A DNA stretch of 28,510 nt from a virus, in the IMG/VR virus record IMGVR_UViG_3300008110_000307, positions 1 to 28,510 of that record. One strand, given 5' to 3'. Shown here piece by piece: positions 1 to 7,859 of the stretch. Below the pieces are notes generated by a model, which saw nothing but the letters and a program-made list of their open reading frames with translations, searched no databases and was not told where the DNA came from. Numbering within the stretch: the first letter of the stretch is position 1; each line of letters opens with the position of its first letter. A program made the position numbers and the translations under genes.

Positions 1-192
1 ACTGCTGGTGCTGCTGCCACCGGGTCAAGTAGTCTATTTTCGTCGATTGCTGCCGACCCAACAGGAACTGCGCTATTAGTTGTTGCAGCAGTAGTTGTTG
101 CAGATCAAATTTTAAGCGATCCGGATAAGAAAAATATTAAAGATTTTGTTACTAATCCGACTGACACAGTTGCAAGAGCATTTGGTTGGTAA
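1..192 (+). CDS. C-terminal fragment of an unidentified, probably structural, phage protein
   Basis: Frame 1 is open from the first base to a TAA at 190-192, giving the last 63 residues of a protein whose start lies outside the window. The tail is rich in Ala, Gly, Thr and Ser, then has a hydrophobic stretch (TALLVVAAVVVADQIL) followed by a charged, soluble end (SDPDKKNIKDF...VARAFGW). The hydrophobic stretch could be a buried helix or a membrane-active segment; the sequence does not decide. It lies directly upstream of the baseplate-region genes, so a baseplate or tail role is a positional inference only. No family was recognised. Confidence 0.6.
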   Translation, partial: TAGAAATGSSSLFSSIAADPTGTALLVVAAVVVADQILSDPDKKNIKDFVTNPTDTVARAFGW

Positions 193-226
193 AAATGAAT
201 ATTAATAAGATAGCAGGAATTTAAAA

Positions 227-1954
227 ATGGCAACAAATATAAACAGTTTAAATATACAAGATGCAACAGCAGCAGGCACTGCTGTATATGCCGGCGCACA
301 ATTAGTTGGATTTGGTATTGCAGAAATGCCACCTAATACAAAAATATATGTATATTGTAATGGTGTAAATATTACTTCTTTTTGTGCACCTAATACATCT
401 GGTTCAAAAATAGGAGATACTATAACAACCAATTCTGCAGGTACAGCAGCCGGATGGTTGTATATTCCTAGTGATGACGGAGATTATAAATTTTTAATAG
501 GAGAAATTTTATTAACATTCTCTGATAGCGCAGATGGTGTAGAAAAATCTAAATATATTTCAGAAACTATATTATATAATCATGGATACAACCTTGTAGA
601 CACTGAACAGGGTGGTACTATTTCTTTGAGACAAACTATAAAGTTTAGAACAGATCCTGTAGGTTCTTCTGCCGAAGCAAATAAAACATTATCAAGATTA
701 GATCCTCTAGCACAAACTTTTATTGTTGATGGGGTAAAATATCCATATGGAATATATTTAACAGGAATAAATCTTTTTGTATATTCTAAAGATGAAACTT
801 TACCAATAGGTGTAGAATTAAGACCAGTAACTGCAGGCAAACCATCAACAACAGAATACTTATCGGGTAGTTATGTACTACGAGCACCAAATGAAGTTAA
901 TACTTATGACAATGTAGCAAAAAATTGTTTGCCTACTCCTTTTACTTTTAATCATCCAATTTATTTACGCCCGGGCGAATATGCGTTTTGTGTGTTAACA
1001 AAGTCCGACAAATATCTATTATTGTCTGCAAAATCCGGAGATGGAAAAATAGTTAAACAACCATTTGCCGGACGTTTGTTTAAAGCGCAAAATACTGGAG
1101 ATTGGGTAGGCGATAGTAATGAAGATTTAGCATTCCTCTTAAGAAAAGCTGCATTTACTACAGGCACCGTAACCATTGAAGCAAAAACACTGCCTATTAC
1201 AAATGGGGTAACTTATAATAGATTAAGACTATTATCTACTGCTGTAAATTTTGGCGATGTTGGTTCTGCAACGTATAAAGCATCAACAACATTAGCCGGT
1301 TCTAGAACTAAATCCGATTTCAAAGAAATAACACCTGGAGTAAATTTTGATTTAAACGGAAGACAAATTTTAACTGAAGAAGGCGATTTGACAATACAAC
1401 TGGAACTTACTACAAAATCAAAAGATATATCCCCAATGTTGGATCAACAATTACTTGCAGCTCAAGTATTTAGAACTAATATTACAGAATATTCCGAAGC
1501 AATTTCTGTTAGCGAATTGAAACCGAATCATGGTACCGCTACTTGCAGATATTTAAGTAAAGTTGTAGAATTGGCAGATGGATTTGATTCTACGGGGTTG
1601 GAAGTTAAAGTAAATGTTAACAGAAAAACTGGTACAGATATAGATGTATTTTGTAGAACATTATCAAGAAATGATACATCTGTTTCTAATGGTATATTTG
1701 ATAGATACTGGAAAAAAATGCCTTTAGTATATCCTGTATCTAAAACTTTTGCAGGAACATCGGACACATTTTCTCAAGAAACTTACAGAATACTTGAACC
1801 AAATCTAGAATATACTGCAAATGCGGGACCTAATACTAATATAACTGCAAATTTTGAAGATTTTGCATACTATCAAGTTAAGGTGGTAATGTATTCTAGT
1901 GATCCTATAAATGTACCTAGATTAAAAAGCTTATCTGCGACATCGTTAATATAA
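227..1954 (+). CDS. Virion structural protein of the baseplate region (575 aa, 'PLAQTF' type)
   Basis: A 575-residue, Thr/Asn/Gly-rich, beta-predicted protein. Its clearest landmark is LDPLAQTFIVDG at residues 158-169, followed by YGIYLTGINLFVYSKDETLP and a stretch ending in LRPGEYAFCVLTKSDKY. I associate this arrangement with large virion structural proteins of T4-like phages of cyanobacteria, where it sits in the baseplate region (the interval holding T4 genes 7-12). The start at 227 is preceded by a GCAGGA ribosome-binding sequence at 213-218. The next gene starts on the last base of its stop codon (TAATG), implying coupled translation. Family membership is from memory of the motif; the exact T4 equivalent (gp10-like or another wedge protein) cannot be decided here. 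Confidence 0.7.
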   Translation: MATNINSLNIQDATAAGTAVYAGAQLVGFGIAEMPPNTKIYVYCNGVNITSFCAPNTSGSKIGDTITTNSAGTAAGWLYIPSDDGDYKFLIGEILLTFSDSADGVEKSKYISETILYNHGYNLVDTEQGGTISLRQTIKFRTDPVGSSAEANKTLSRLDPLAQTFIVDGVKYPYGIYLTGINLFVYSKDETLPIGVELRPVTAGKPSTTEYLSGSYVLRAPNEVNTYDNVAKNCLPTPFTFNHPIYLRPGEYAFCVLTKSDKYLLLSAKSGDGKIVKQPFAGRLFKAQNTGDWVGDSNEDLAFLLRKAAFTTGTVTIEAKTLPITNGVTYNRLRLLSTAVNFGDVGSATYKASTTLAGSRTKSDFKEITPGVNFDLNGRQILTEEGDLTIQLELTTKSKDISPMLDQQLLAAQVFRTNITEYSEAISVSELKPNHGTATCRYLSKVVELADGFDSTGLEVKVNVNRKTGTDIDVFCRTLSRNDTSVSNGIFDRYWKKMPLVYPVSKTFAGTSDTFSQETYRILEPNLEYTANAGPNTNITANFEDFAYYQVKVVMYSSDPINVPRLKSLSATSLI

Positions 1955-2157
1955 TGAAAGAATATTTACCTATAGAAAACGAATCTGGATATGTAAAAGA
2001 TCCTTATTCTTCTGCTATCTTGTATAATGATTTATCTGGTCTTGCTGAAGTTAAACAAAAGAGAAAACAGACACGACAAATTTCAACCATGCAAGAGGAA
2101 ATAAATATGTTGAAAGAAGAAATTATAAAAATTAAATCTCAACTTAACTTAAGTTAA
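1954..2157 (+). CDS. Small coiled-coil protein of the tail region (67 aa)
   Basis: 67 residues. The N-terminal half is short and polar (EYLPIENESGYVKDPYSSAI). The C-terminal half is a strongly predicted helix with heptad spacing (QISTMQEEINMLKEEIIKIK), so it probably oligomerises or docks to a fibre or baseplate partner. It overlaps the upstream structural gene by one base (TAATG) and ends two bases before the next start, so it belongs to a translationally coupled tail/fibre cluster. No named family is assigned; a linker, chaperone or small baseplate subunit are all possible. Confidence 0.7.
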   Translation: MKEYLPIENESGYVKDPYSSAILYNDLSGLAEVKQKRKQTRQISTMQEEINMLKEEIIKIKSQLNLS

Positions 2158-2159
2158 CC

Positions 2160-3785
2160 ATGGCAACATCCAAAAATTTATCAAATATTAATATAGGTAC
2201 TTCTCCCAATAGTGGAGATGGAGATCTATTACGAGACGCATTTATTAAAGTTAATTCTAATTTTAATGATACTTATAATAATGGACAATTTGTAGGATAT
2301 GGTCAAGACCAAAAATTAATACCTGGTTATACATGGGATGGTGATAAAGATACTGGTATGTATCATGCATCATCGGGAGCTATTGGATTTTCTTTAAATG
2401 GTTTAGAATCATTATTATTGAACAATGATGGTACTATTAAATGGTTCAATAAACAATTAGCAACACAAGATTATGTTACTGCACAATTAACTTCTTTTAC
2501 TGGAGGAATAAGTGGTGCAAATATTTCCGTGTCAACAGGATCGGGAAATGTTAGTGTAACTGTTAATGGTGTTCCTGTAGTATCTTCATTGCCAACAACA
2601 GGAAATTATCAAGGACGTATTGTATTTAATAATGGAGATGTTTGGATATATTCAAATTATCCTGCAGGAAACGGAACAGGATTACCTGCAGATTCTAGTA
2701 TAGCAAGAGCTGCGGGTTCAGATTCAAGATGGGTTAGATTCAGAGGAGACCAAGCAGTATCAATTGGTTTGGTTCGTCCCCCAATTGCTGCAGAAGGAAC
2801 TACATTCTACGAAACAGCAAATGCAAAAATATACATGTATTTGTCTGGTTCTTGGAAAACATTATCAAGTTTAATTACTTCAAGTTCCCCATCAGGATTA
2901 GAAGTATTAGTTTCATTGCCATCAGTAGGCGATGCTGGTAATTATTCTGGCAGAACAGTTATTGTAGGTTCTATTGCTTATATTTTTATAAGTGGTGCTT
3001 GGCAAACATTAAGCACATACGTAGGGTCAAATGCTGCAGTAGGCGGAGGAATTTCGTCAGGTATATTATTACCACCTACTGCAAATGTCGGCGAATTGTT
3101 TAGATTAACAATTGCATCGGGCGTATCTTTACCCGACTTATACATATACGATGGAGGTAATTGGCAAACTTTACCTCAATATACTGCAAATACGGGAACT
3201 GCAAGTATAAAAACACTTACAGGATTGCCTTTAGATGTTAGATATTATAATGCTGGCGATTTAATTATAGTAGGTGGGAAAACTTATATTTTAAATACTG
3301 CAAAAACAAGTTGGGATTTATTCACACCCGGCGCAAATACTACAGTAACAAATATAGTATTAAATGCAGGGCAAGTAGGTACAACCCAATTAGCAAACGC
3401 ATCAATTACAAATATTAAATTAATAGCAAACAGTATTACATCTGATAAATTAGTAAACAATACTATTACAACTAGAGAATTATCTGATGGATCAGTAACA
3501 GATGCTAAGTTAGCAGCAAATAGTATTACTTCAGCAAAAATACAATCCGGAATAATAACCGGAAGAGAAATTGCAGGCAATTCTATTCCAGGTAATAGAA
3601 TACAACTAGGAAGTATTACTTCAGATTTATTAGCTCCAGGGGCAATTGCAATTAGCAGAATAAATGCTAATACATTATCTGAACTATCTCAAAATGCAGG
3701 TACATTGACTTCGGGGGTATTAAAATCTTCTGACGGCAAAATGATGATAGATTTAAATAATAAGTTTATAAGAATTGAACTATAA
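2160..3785 (+). CDS. Modular tail-fibre protein (541 aa)
   Basis: Residues 10-40 (NINIGTSPNSGDGDLLRDAF, then IKVNSNF) and 58-80 (YTWDGDKDTGMYH, then SGAIGFSLNG) match N-terminal segments common in fibre proteins of T4-like marine phages. Residues about 141-390 hold five degenerate beta modules of roughly 40-60 residues, three of which end in a W-x-T-L signature (SWKTLSS, AWQTLST, NWQTLPQ). Residues 411-510 are ten tandem decapeptides in perfect register. The end (LTSGVLKSSDGKMMIDLNNK) resembles a fibre-tip segment. This reads as a trimeric fibre: baseplate anchor, repeated shaft, distal end. Host binding is inferred, not shown. The start is two bases after the upstream stop. Confidence 0.85.
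   Translation: MATSKNLSNINIGTSPNSGDGDLLRDAFIKVNSNFNDTYNNGQFVGYGQDQKLIPGYTWDGDKDTGMYHASSGAIGFSLNGLESLLLNNDGTIKWFNKQLATQDYVTAQLTSFTGGISGANISVSTGSGNVSVTVNGVPVVSSLPTTGNYQGRIVFNNGDVWIYSNYPAGNGTGLPADSSIARAAGSDSRWVRFRGDQAVSIGLVRPPIAAEGTTFYETANAKIYMYLSGSWKTLSSLITSSSPSGLEVLVSLPSVGDAGNYSGRTVIVGSIAYIFISGAWQTLSTYVGSNAAVGGGISSGILLPPTANVGELFRLTIASGVSLPDLYIYDGGNWQTLPQYTANTGTASIKTLTGLPLDVRYYNAGDLIIVGGKTYILNTAKTSWDLFTPGANTTVTNIVLNAGQVGTTQLANASITNIKLIANSITSDKLVNNTITTRELSDGSVTDAKLAANSITSAKIQSGIITGREIAGNSIPGNRIQLGSITSDLLAPGAIAISRINANTLSELSQNAGTLTSGVLKSSDGKMMIDLNNKFIRIEL
3390..3689 (+). repeat. Ten tandem decapeptide repeats in the tail fibre
   Basis: Residues 411-510 of the 541-aa fibre protein fall into ten consecutive 10-residue units without a single indel. 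Each starts with Leu or Ile and usually carries Ser/Thr-Ile-Thr at positions 5-7, for example LIANSITSDK and LAANSITSAK. DNA identity between units is low, so this is an old protein-level repeat rather than a recent tandem duplication. Repeats of this style usually form a fibrous shaft. Confidence 0.9.
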
Positions 3786-3787
3786 AA

Positions 3788-4276
3788 ATGGCGACTAATG
3801 TTTTTTACGCAGGAAATCTATATAAAACATCCGGAGAGCCTGTAGTATCTATATTCAATAATCCATATACAACAGAAGATGATTCCCCGTTGTTTGAAAG
3901 ACATCGCTATATAGATAGAATTTATTTTGATTCTAGATTTGATTATTTGAATATCAATTATCAAATAGATGTCACTGTTCCTTTTCCTGCGGTATCCGCC
4001 GGAGGATCTGGAGAAACAATAACTACTATAGCTTATCACGATTTTGGATATCCTCCTGTTGCTATATTATTAGATACTGATACTCGAGAAGTTGTAACTA
4101 ATGGTAGTTATATTCATATAGTAAATTTTTCATCATATCGTACTATATCTTTTTTAATGGATTCTACAAAATTTTATGTGAAACAACAATATTCTAATAC
4201 ATTAGATAATTTGCCTGCTATAACAAGAAGATATTCAATAATAGCCTTTAGCACTACTGCGCAAACTCCTTCTTAA
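3788..4276 (+). CDS. Small virion structural protein, probably fibre-associated (162 aa)
   Basis: 162 residues, rich in aromatic residues, Ser/Thr and beta-branched residues, with no signal peptide or membrane segment. The centre (VSAGGSGETITTIAYHDFGYPPVAILL) looks like a beta-sandwich with a glycine-rich turn. It starts two bases after the fibre gene stop (ATGGCGACTAAT) and is followed one base after its own stop by the next gene, so it is co-translated with the fibre. No family was recognised. An accessory fibre, fibre chaperone or receptor-binding subunit are the plausible roles from context. Confidence 0.7.
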   Translation: MATNVFYAGNLYKTSGEPVVSIFNNPYTTEDDSPLFERHRYIDRIYFDSRFDYLNINYQIDVTVPFPAVSAGGSGETITTIAYHDFGYPPVAILLDTDTREVVTNGSYIHIVNFSSYRTISFLMDSTKFYVKQQYSNTLDNLPAITRRYSIIAFSTTAQTPS

Positions 4277-4277
4277 T

Positions 4278-5423
4278 ATGGCAAACGTATATCTATTAAA
4301 TTTATCCGATAATCAAGTAACACTAGGTAATGTTTTTGATTCTTCAAAAAGTTATATAGTAAAAGATACATTAGATTATCAATCTAGAACATTTGCTTTT
4401 ACTAAAGTATTATCCTCTCCATCTTTAAGAGTATACAGAGAACCTATACGAGGGATATTATTAAATGCGTATGCCGACAGAGAAATGCGAGAACAGGTTC
4501 CTTCCGATGGTCCAGTATCAGGGCCATTTATAGAAAATTATTCATACACTGGAGAATTAAGAACTGATACATTTGTTAATTTATTATTAATAGATAAACC
4601 TCCTGTAAGAACAGGATTTTTTAAGTTTAGTATCGGAACAGTTTCTTTTACTGGTATAGTAAGACAAAGGATTCCGTATGTACATTATGATTGGGAAAGA
4701 AATGGTTCTAAATACGAGTATATTAGAAAATCAGATGATTTGGGATATGCCATAGAGATAAGTAAAAATTTATTATATACTGCTGTAACTAATACCAATG
4801 GTACTACTTATACTCCTACAAATTTGAATTTCTTTTTAAAAAATCTAAACGGCGGAGAAGAAATAACATCTTTTGCCACTACAGATAATCCGAATTCATA
4901 TTTACAAAGTATACCTGGAGCAAATGCGAAAATATCTGGAGCATTGCCTGAAAGTATATTTTATATCTCTCCTGAATATGCATTAAGATATATTGCAAGT
5001 TATCCAGATTTAATTGCATCTTATGGAACAAATTATGCACTAGGGCAATCTCATTATGCAAGGTATGGTGCGGTTGAGGGTAGAATTATTTCTTTTGATC
5101 CTATAGTGTATTTAAATAAGTATCAAGATTTAAGACAAACATATGGATATGATACATATAGAGCAACTATACATTATATAACAATTGGGTATTATGAGGG
5201 CAGAACATTAGATTTGTCTAGTGGATTCAACCCTCTAACTGGAGGATTATATGATGAAAGAAATTATTCTATATCATTAACAAATAAGAATATAATTTGG
5301 CCTGTAGGTAAAACATCTACGGCTAAAGGAAAACAATTTACATACAAATATGGAACAACTTCCTATTATGTAGGAGCAGCTTTAGATTTTGAAAGTAATG
5401 TCATATATTTGAAAGTACAATAA
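4278..5423 (+). CDS. Putative adhesin/structural protein with two 36-residue 'DPLxYxxxYPDL...EGR' repeats (381 aa)
   Basis: 381 residues. Residues 1-220 are a beta-rich region without a recognised family. Residues 234-269 and 274-309 are two copies of a 36-residue unit that ends in G-x-x-EGR (YIASYPDLIASYG...HYARYGAVEGR and YLNKYQDLRQTYG...HYITIGYYEGR). From memory this repeat also occurs in large secreted or surface bacterial proteins of the calcium-binding repeat/adhesin kind. The last 70 residues are again beta-rich. The stop codon shares a base with the next start (TAATG at 5421-5425). Placement in the fibre cassette suggests a host-contact or fibre-tip role, which is inference. Confidence 0.75.
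   Translation: MANVYLLNLSDNQVTLGNVFDSSKSYIVKDTLDYQSRTFAFTKVLSSPSLRVYREPIRGILLNAYADREMREQVPSDGPVSGPFIENYSYTGELRTDTFVNLLLIDKPPVRTGFFKFSIGTVSFTGIVRQRIPYVHYDWERNGSKYEYIRKSDDLGYAIEISKNLLYTAVTNTNGTTYTPTNLNFFLKNLNGGEEITSFATTDNPNSYLQSIPGANAKISGALPESIFYISPEYALRYIASYPDLIASYGTNYALGQSHYARYGAVEGRIISFDPIVYLNKYQDLRQTYGYDTYRATIHYITIGYYEGRTLDLSSGFNPLTGGLYDERNYSISLTNKNIIWPVGKTSTAKGKQFTYKYGTTSYYVGAALDFESNVIYLKVQ
4977..5204 (+). repeat. Two 36-aa repeats at 40-residue spacing in the 381-aa protein
   Basis: Residues 234-269 and 274-309 align without gaps. They share Y(I/L) near the start, a DL pair, a YG pair, a central H-Y, and a terminal G-x-x-EGR. Nucleotide conservation between the copies is weak, so the duplication is old or the module was acquired as a pair. 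Confidence 0.85.
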
Positions 5424-5923
5424 TGGGAATATCTTTAAACACATCTAATGCATTTACTATTACCGATAGTTTAGGTAATACTAAATTTTCTTTAGATTAT
5501 AGAATGCCTCATATTATTCATAATATATCAAGCACCTATATTGAGATTCCTAAAATGTTTAAGCCCGGAGTAAATTCTGATACTCAAAATATAGACAGAG
5601 TAGATGAGATTGCGGTGCTGGCAAATACGCATATAACAAGTAATCTTCAAGATAGTATGATATTACCGTTTTTTAAAATTAGCGGAGGATATGCAGATAC
5701 TAATTCTAAAATTGTTAGCGGAACAGGATCTGTAGTTTTAAGAAGAATTGTACAAGCAACATCCAGAGAACTCTTAGGAACATCCATTCTGAATATTGTT
5801 CAAGAAAATGACCAATTAAAATTAGTATGTAATCAGCAATTAGATAGATCAGGATTTGCTAATTATAATGGAGATGATGAAATTTATATTTCATACAGAA
5901 TATACTACGGAAGATTTAGATAA
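5423..5923 (+). CDS. Small virion structural protein of the fibre cassette (166 aa)
   Basis: 166 residues with predicted beta strands and no cysteine-rich, membrane or catalytic motif. The middle (HITSNLQDSMILPFFKISGG) and the end (YNGDDEIYISYRIYYGRFR) are hydrophobic-aromatic. It starts on the last base of the upstream stop (TAATG) and ends one base before the next start at 5925. No family was recognised. The tight coupling on both sides places it in the fibre/baseplate cassette; the role is unknown. Confidence 0.7.
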   Translation: MGISLNTSNAFTITDSLGNTKFSLDYRMPHIIHNISSTYIEIPKMFKPGVNSDTQNIDRVDEIAVLANTHITSNLQDSMILPFFKISGGYADTNSKIVSGTGSVVLRRIVQATSRELLGTSILNIVQENDQLKLVCNQQLDRSGFANYNGDDEIYISYRIYYGRFR

Positions 5924-5924
5924 A

Positions 5925-6269
5925 ATGGCAACAATAAAAAATTTAATTATTGACCAAGGCACTACTTTTGTAGCAAATACTACCTTTGTTTCTGATAGTG
6001 GTACTATTTTAGATTTAGCAGGTTATACAGTAACAGGTCAATTACAAAGAACATATCAATCTGCAAATGTTACTGCAAGTTTTAATACTACAATAACTAA
6101 TAATACTACGGGATCAATACAAATACAACTAGCATCAAATGTAACTGCTAATATATCTGCAGGTAGATATGTATATGGAATATTTGGAAAAAATGGAGAT
6201 TTTACTATAAAGATAAATGAAGGTATTGTTACTGTAAATCCAAGTACACTAGCAACCGGTCGGCGCTAA
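5925..6269 (+). CDS. Small beta-sandwich structural protein (114 aa)
   Basis: The ATG at 5925 is chosen because it comes directly after the preceding stop and gives the MAT- start shared by neighbouring structural genes. An in-frame ATG at 5856 would add 23 residues read out of frame through the previous gene. The 114 residues contain SDSGTILDLAGYTVTGQLQR, then alternating hydrophobic strands and GRYVYGIFGKNGDFTIKINEG. The pattern resembles small Ig-like or carrier domains found in phage baseplate/fibre proteins. No precise family is claimed. Confidence 0.7.
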   Translation: MATIKNLIIDQGTTFVANTTFVSDSGTILDLAGYTVTGQLQRTYQSANVTASFNTTITNNTTGSIQIQLASNVTANISAGRYVYGIFGKNGDFTIKINEGIVTVNPSTLATGRR

Positions 6270-6271
6270 GG

Positions 6272-6279
6272 AATAAATA
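6272..6279 (+). promoter_or_regulatory. Candidate variant late promoter (AATAAATA) before gp13
   Basis: AATAAATA lies in the 26-base gap between the fibre cassette and gp13, 16 bases before the gp13 ATG. It differs from the T4 late octamer at the first position only. An AAAGGA ribosome-binding sequence lies between it and the ATG. The leader would be very short and the motif is weak in AT-rich DNA, so this is tentative. Confidence 0.35.
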
Positions 6280-6295
6280 TACAAAAGGATAACAA

Positions 6296-7039
6296 ATGGC
6301 ACTAATAACAACTAGAGAACAATTAAAAGATTATTGCCTAAGACGATTAGGTGCGCCTGTTATTGAAATAAATTTAGATGACGATCAAATTGAAGATCGT
6401 TTAGATGATGCTTTTCAATTCTATAGAGAATATCATTATGATGCTGTAGAAATGGTTTATCTAAAACATGAAATTACTTCAACTGATATAGCAAATCAAT
6501 ATATTCCAGTGCCCGATAGTGTAGTCGGGGTAAGTAGAATGCTTCCTTTTACTAATAGATCAGATGGAACAAATATATTCAGTATCAGATATCAATTATT
6601 AATTAATGATTTATATAGTTTAATGTCTACAAATTTGATTTATTATGCTCAGGTTAAAACAGAGTTAGAATTAATAAACCAATTACTTACAGGAATTAAA
6701 CCTGTAAGATTTAATAGACATATGAATAGACTTTATATGGATATGGATTGGACAGGCGATGTGGATGTAGGTACATTCATTATTGTAGAATGTTACAGAA
6801 TATTAGATCCAGAAACATATCGAGATGTTTATAATGATATGTTCCTTAAAAAATACGCAACAGCATTGCTAAAACGTCAATGGGGTGAGAATCTTAAGAA
6901 GTTTTCAGGTATGCAATTACCTGGCGGAGTAACAATTAATGCGGATGTAATCTATCAAGATGCATTAGCTGAGATAGATAAGATTGAATCTGAAATGCAA
7001 TCTAGATTCGAGTTACCTGTAGATATGTTCACGGGATAA
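6296..7039 (+). CDS. gp13: Neck protein gp13
   Basis: 247 residues starting MALITTREQLKDYCLRRLGAP, then IEINLDDDQIEDRLDDAFQF. This N-terminus is characteristic of the short gp13 of T4-like phages of cyanobacteria and relatives (T4 gp13 is about 309 aa). In T4, gp13 and gp14 form the neck complex that closes the filled head and joins it to the tail. The C-terminal half has the helical YRDVYNDMFLKKYATALLKR segment. It opens the run gp13-gp14-gp15-gp16-gp17, in the same order as T4. An AAAGGA ribosome-binding site lies at the right distance upstream. Confidence 0.93.
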   Translation: MALITTREQLKDYCLRRLGAPVIEINLDDDQIEDRLDDAFQFYREYHYDAVEMVYLKHEITSTDIANQYIPVPDSVVGVSRMLPFTNRSDGTNIFSIRYQLLINDLYSLMSTNLIYYAQVKTELELINQLLTGIKPVRFNRHMNRLYMDMDWTGDVDVGTFIIVECYRILDPETYRDVYNDMFLKKYATALLKRQWGENLKKFSGMQLPGGVTINADVIYQDALAEIDKIESEMQSRFELPVDMFTG

Positions 7040-7109
7040 AATTAAGTATTTAATTAACCGGGACACATAGAAGATGATAACACCGAGTCAATAGGAAGTC
7101 AATACAATT
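7040..7109 (+). other. 70-base gp13-gp14 spacer
   Basis: No gene is seen here. It holds an AT-rich inverted repeat (AATTAA, GTAT, TTAATT) just after the gp13 stop. It also has an 11-base sequence, TCAATAGGAAG, that recurs 57 bases downstream inside the start of gp14. No late promoter octamer and no poly-T terminator are present. GGAAG about 11 bases before the gp14 ATG is its only ribosome-binding candidate. Confidence 0.5.
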
Positions 7110-7859
7110 ATGGCTACTGTTAATCCATATTTTCAATCTGGTAGATCAATAGGAAGAGCTTCTGAACAAAATCTGTACGAAGATCTGATAATTGAATCCA
7201 TGAAGATTTATGGGTTCGAAGTATATTATTTACCTCGATCAGTTTCGAATCCCGATTTAATCTTAACAGAAGATCCTACAAACAAATATGAACACGCATT
7301 TCCAATTGAAATGTATCTTCAAGAAGTGGATGGGTTTGCTGGCGATGATGAATTAATTTCTAAGTTTGGTTTGGAGATTAGAAACTCTGCAAACTTTGTA
7401 GTATCAAGACGCAGATGGTCAGATGTTGTAGGATCAACTAACACTTCTGTTTTGAGTACTAGACCTACAGAGGGAGATATAATTTACTTTCCCCAAACGC
7501 AATCTTTATTTGAGATAAGAAAAGTCGATAGTCAAATTCCATTTTTTCAAGCAGGCAAATTATATACATATAAAATGAATTGCGAATTGATACAATTCTC
7601 AAATGAAATTTTTGATACAGGTGTTGCGGAAATAGATAACATAGCTGCATCTTTTGGAAGAACAATAGAAAATTTCGACATATTATTAGAATCAGGAGAC
7701 TCCTTGTTATTAGAAACAACTTCTTTAACTCCATTAGTTAATGAAAGCTATACTGTAAATAATGATATTGCAGCTGCGGATAATGAAACTTTTACTGCGG
7801 AAGCAGACAATGTATTGGATTTTTCTGAAAGAAATCCTTTCGGAGAGGCATATAGATAA
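7110..7859 (+). CDS. gp14: Neck protein gp14
   Basis: 249 residues, close to T4 gp14 (256). The N-terminal half has ATVNPYFQSG, LYEDLIIESMKIYGFEVYYL, and a PIEMYLQEVDGF...DLISKFGLEI-type region typical of the family (here DDELISKFGLEIRNSANFVVSRRRW). gp14 pairs with gp13 in the head-tail neck. The last 60 residues are acidic and rich in repeated short strands (LLESGDSLLLETTSLTPLVN), a low-conservation tail. The stop overlaps the gp15 start by one base. Confidence 0.93.
   Translation: MATVNPYFQSGRSIGRASEQNLYEDLIIESMKIYGFEVYYLPRSVSNPDLILTEDPTNKYEHAFPIEMYLQEVDGFAGDDELISKFGLEIRNSANFVVSRRRWSDVVGSTNTSVLSTRPTEGDIIYFPQTQSLFEIRKVDSQIPFFQAGKLYTYKMNCELIQFSNEIFDTGVAEIDNIAASFGRTIENFDILLESGDSLLLETTSLTPLVNESYTVNNDIAAADNETFTAEADNVLDFSERNPFGEAYR

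Noticed and set aside
195-224. Nine-codon frame just before the 575-aa structural gene
   Set aside because: It has no ribosome-binding site of its own and overlaps the leader of the next gene. It is too short to tell from chance.
5856-5924. Longer start for the 114-aa beta-sandwich protein
   Set aside because: The added 23 residues are the previous gene read in another frame. The ATG directly after the upstream stop fits the local pattern better.
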